From assembly GCA_016209785.1 (NCBI GenBank), contig JACQVM010000321.1, forward strand, positions 1-7,856: a stretch of DNA of 7,856 nt, read 5' to 3'. Under the pieces are notes generated by a model. The model did not search any database. It was not told the DNA's origin and saw only the letters and a program-made list of their open reading frames with translations. The stretch comes from Candidatus Melainabacteria bacterium (GTDB taxonomy: Bacteria > Cyanobacteriota > Vampirovibrionia > Obscuribacterales > Obscuribacteraceae). Below are positions 6,389 through 7,856 of the stretch, one piece after another. Position 1 is the stretch's first letter; each line of letters starts with the position of its first letter. The translations under genes were made by a program, and so were the position numbers.

Positions 6389-6456
6389 GACTCTAAGAAC
6401 TCGGCTGGAAGCCAAACCAACATGGTAACAGATAATTTTGCTGTCAGTGTGATTAT

Positions 6457-7395
6457 CTAGGGATGAATTGAGTGGGCGTGCTTATGATAATGTCCAGAAT
6501 AAATCCTTCGTGTGCGGCTGTAATGTACTGCACTTAGCTGCTGGGCATGCTGACTTTCATAAGCATTGATTGCATTGTAAGAGGACTCAACTGTTGTGTT
6601 TTTGTTGAGATAGGTAGATTTGGCGGCAGTAAAGACACGGTCGCCTAAACCAGTGAGACTAAATCCTATTCTACACACCTCGTCCAGGCTACGTGTGGCC
6701 AGGAAGCTAGCGCGAATTCTGGCATTTGGCGTGCTTGATAGATATTGCGCGACAAGATTTTGCTGTGAGCCAATCCAACCATCCTGGCTTGAGTATACCC
6801 CGTATACTTTGCCACCATAAAGAAATACCATGCACATCATTTCGTTGTCCTGGTTGCTCACCACCACAACTCCAGGTAGTCCAAGGTTAGACACTTGGCG
6901 GATAGCTGCATCGTAAATTTGTTTGGCTGAGTAGTTGAGTGTGTATTCAGACAACTCAAGGGTTTGTCCGTGAAAGAGTGATGTGCAGCCTATAATCAAC
7001 TCATCTGGAAGATCATACGTGTTTAAGATGTTGCCGGGCGTGGCCAGATCAAGCAATGCTCTTGCGTGAGCTTCCTTGTCTAAGCAATGTCCACCTAAGT
7101 CTCGCTTTCCATAGAGGCATCCGACTACTCTGCCACGAAATATGACCAGTGCTGCACGGGATTTTTTTTTAGGGGAGATTATTTTGAGAACGCAGGTTCG
7201 TTGCTTACCTTCAGTGCTTACAAGAAGGTGATGGTACTTCACCAAACTTGTCTTTATAATGTCCTCTGCATCTAAATCTAACGGTATGGGCACTAGGTTG
7301 ATGGCACGGCGGCTGGCTAGTGTGTATTGAGAAGACGATGTTGATAGTTCATGCGTCTTGTCTTTAGCCTTTAACTTTATTGCCCAAGCAAACAT
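6457..7395 (-). CDS. Unrecognised protein with duplicated PATAN/DUF4388-like modules and a His-rich tail
   Basis: I do not recognise this gene. ATG 7395 gives 312 residues; a TTG at 7434 would add 13. There is no signal peptide with confident features. Residues about 66-140 and 174-250 look like two copies of one module. Each has a beta strand, then a hydrophobic strand with F/Y and R/G-G-[RK]-V that ends in V-x-G-x-x-Y (84-95 and 189-201). An A-L/Y-L helix, a T-P-x-x turn (119-120 and 222-223), and a final F-x-x-G (141-143 and 245-249) follow. The pattern is like PATAN/DUF4388 modules, which occur in signalling proteins of cyanobacteria and deltaproteobacteria; this is a resemblance by eye. 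The last 12 residues hold five His (302, 304, 306, 308, 311). K76-K78 are encoded by nine consecutive A. It precedes lysA and cdaA, so a regulatory or adaptor role linked to them is possible. Confidence 0.75.
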   Translation of the reverse strand: MFAWAIKLKAKDKTHELSTSSSQYTLASRRAINLVPIPLDLDAEDIIKTSLVKYHHLLVSTEGKQRTCVLKIISPKKKSRAALVIFRGRVVGCLYGKRDLGGHCLDKEAHARALLDLATPGNILNTYDLPDELIIGCTSLFHGQTLELSEYTLNYSAKQIYDAAIRQVSNLGLPGVVVVSNQDNEMMCMVFLYGGKVYGVYSSQDGWIGSQQNLVAQYLSSTPNARIRASFLATRSLDEVCRIGFSLTGLGDRVFTAAKSTYLNKNTTVESSYNAINAYESQHAQQLSAVHYSRTRRIYSGHYHKHAHSIHP

Positions 7396-7450
7396 AATCC
7401 AAATGTGCTGCCTATATATAAATGTGTGCCACAAGTTGTACTAGTGTGAC

Positions 7451-7522
7451 AATACGCAAGATATCAGAAGTTATCAACAAGTAAGTAGTGTAAATACGTA
7501 GAGTGTATGGTGCAAATACGCA
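7451..7522. repeat. Three spaced copies of AATACGYA
   Basis: AATACGCA occurs at 7451-7458, AATACGTA at 7493-7500 and AATACGCA at 7515-7522. The last two copies are part of a longer 15-base repeat (7488-7502 and 7510-7524) differing at two bases, both C/T. The start-to-start distances are 42 and 22 bases, close to four and two helical turns. They lie about 55-130 bases upstream of the minus-strand gene start, a good position for operator sites. Confidence 0.5.
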
Positions 7523-7572
7523 GACCATTAGCATCAGACAAGCCTGGTATGGTAAATCATTGAAATTACAAA

Positions 7573-7647
7573 ATGAAAATTACAACTTCATATTGGTTCA
7601 TGATGAGCATATTGCTTAGTGGCTTAGCAGCTTTGCACGGCCGATGA
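7573..7647 (+). CDS. Possible 24-residue hydrophobic peptide
   Basis: ATG 7573 opens a 24-codon frame ending at TGA 7645. The peptide begins M-K-I-T-T-S-Y-W-F and has a hydrophobic core (about 7-21) with L-L-S-G-L-A-A. It resembles an isolated signal peptide or a one-span membrane peptide. No clear Shine-Dalgarno precedes it. It could be a small membrane protein, the remnant 5' end of a secreted-protein gene, or chance. Confidence 0.2.
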   Translation: MKITTSYWFMMSILLSGLAALHGR

Positions 7648-7681
7648 TTGTGCCTGTGACCTGTGTGGTTAGATGGCTGTG

Positions 7682-7856
7682 CTAGAAAAAGGCTCCAGCA
7701 ACGTGAGTTATGGTTGCCTGGGTTTGGGGTAAGTTGTTATCTGCGAGAGCCTTGGTGGGGCTTTTAAGTTCAACAAGCATTGCGTCAAGTCGTATGGGAG
7801 ATTCTGTTAAACCATGCCTGGCTAGAAAAATTCTTGTTGCAGCAATTATCTTGTGC
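7682..7856 (-). CDS. YraN/UPF0102-family protein, C-terminal part only
   Basis: The minus strand is open from the right edge to TAG at 7682-7684 (57 residues seen). The start and the N-terminal nuclease-like core lie outside the window. The visible part has the UPF0102 C-terminal pattern: K-I-I-A-A-T-R-I-F-L (2-11), H-G-L-x-E-x-P (14-20), R-L-D (22-24), where the family has R-F-D, and the closing I-T-H-V-x-x-A-F (49-56). UPF0102 proteins have a restriction-endonuclease-like fold and their cellular role is not well defined. The match rests on memory of the family pattern over a short region. It is read in the same direction as the lysA cluster, about 290 bases upstream of it. Confidence 0.65.
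   Translation of the reverse strand, partial: HKIIAATRIFLARHGLTESPIRLDAMLVELKSPTKALADNNLPQTQATITHVAGAFF

Larger units (their letters stand above)
7396..7681. other. Intergenic region upstream of the duplicated-module gene
   Basis: About 290 bases lie between this gene and the UPF0102 gene, with no protein of recognisable type. It holds the three-copy AATACGYA motif (7451-7522), a TATATA-rich stretch near 7412-7420 (minus strand) that could be a -10 region, and the hydrophobic 24-codon ORF. No clear terminator for the UPF0102 gene is visible. Confidence 0.5.

Noticed and set aside
6389..6456. Possible promoter or weak hairpin between the unknown gene and lysA
   Set aside because: CTGACA resembles a -35 box but no -10 hexamer sits at the right distance. 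The TGACAG/CTGTTA stem is short and has a G-U pair. Read-through from upstream explains lysA expression more simply.
7471..7479. TTATCAACA, one mismatch from a DnaA box
   Set aside because: A single near match, with one more (TGTGGATAG) far away at 1184-1192. There is no dnaA, dnaN or cluster of boxes, so there is no case for an origin.
1..7856. tRNA, rRNA, CRISPR array, insertion sequence or prophage
   Set aside because: No cloverleaf, ribosomal RNA motif, regular repeat-spacer array, transposase or phage protein was seen on either strand.

Overview
The window looks like chromosomal DNA from a bacterium with moderate G+C (judged by eye). Its gene set leans towards the cyanobacteria-related lineages. 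The LysA has a G-G-M-x-D-N-P-R-P signature that I associate with cyanobacterial-type diaminopimelate decarboxylases. It sits directly next to a cdaA-type diadenylate cyclase. Nearby there is a secreted DUF2993 protein and a GerMN lipoprotein. A non-photosynthetic relative (Melainabacteria/Vampirovibrionia, for example an Obscuribacterales-like organism) is my best guess, but this is inference. Several genes appear to start with GTG or TTG. There are no rRNA or tRNA genes, CRISPR arrays, insertion sequences or phage genes, so this is a housekeeping and cell-envelope region with a few unfamiliar parts.

Layout, left to right. (1) Positions 1-946, minus strand: an exported TPR-repeat protein whose 3' end lies outside the window. 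(2) Positions 947-1260: a divergent control region with an 11-bp palindrome, an extended -10 promoter, and a hairpin overlapping a tiny leader ORF. (3) Positions 1261-2133, plus: a NarL/LuxR-type response regulator with an altered acidic pocket and an extra C-terminal coiled coil. (4) Positions 2247-3661, plus: a secreted DUF2993 (LmeA-like) protein overlapping by ATGA with a GerMN lipoprotein. A possible 24-codon small ORF with a perfect Shine-Dalgarno lies just before them. (5) Positions 3748-3966, plus: rpmE (ribosomal protein L31) with its own extended -10 promoter. It converges on the minus-strand cluster with a shared hairpin at the junction. (6) Positions 7395-3976, minus: an unrecognised protein with two copies of a PATAN/DUF4388-like module, then lysA, then cdaA, with short gaps that suggest one operon. 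(7) Positions 7396-7681: an intergenic region with three spaced copies of an AATACGYA motif and a possible 24-codon hydrophobic peptide. (8) Positions 7682-7856, minus: the C-terminus of a YraN/UPF0102 protein entering from the right edge.

How the genes may work together. LysA converts meso-diaminopimelate to lysine and so draws on a peptidoglycan precursor. CdaA makes c-di-AMP, which in other bacteria tracks turgor and cell-wall state. The duplicated-module protein upstream is the most interesting unknown because it may be co-expressed with this wall/second-messenger pair. The DUF2993 and GerMN pair on the other strand is also predicted to act outside the membrane. The common theme is the cell envelope, with the response regulator as a possible controller; that last link is only inferred from proximity.
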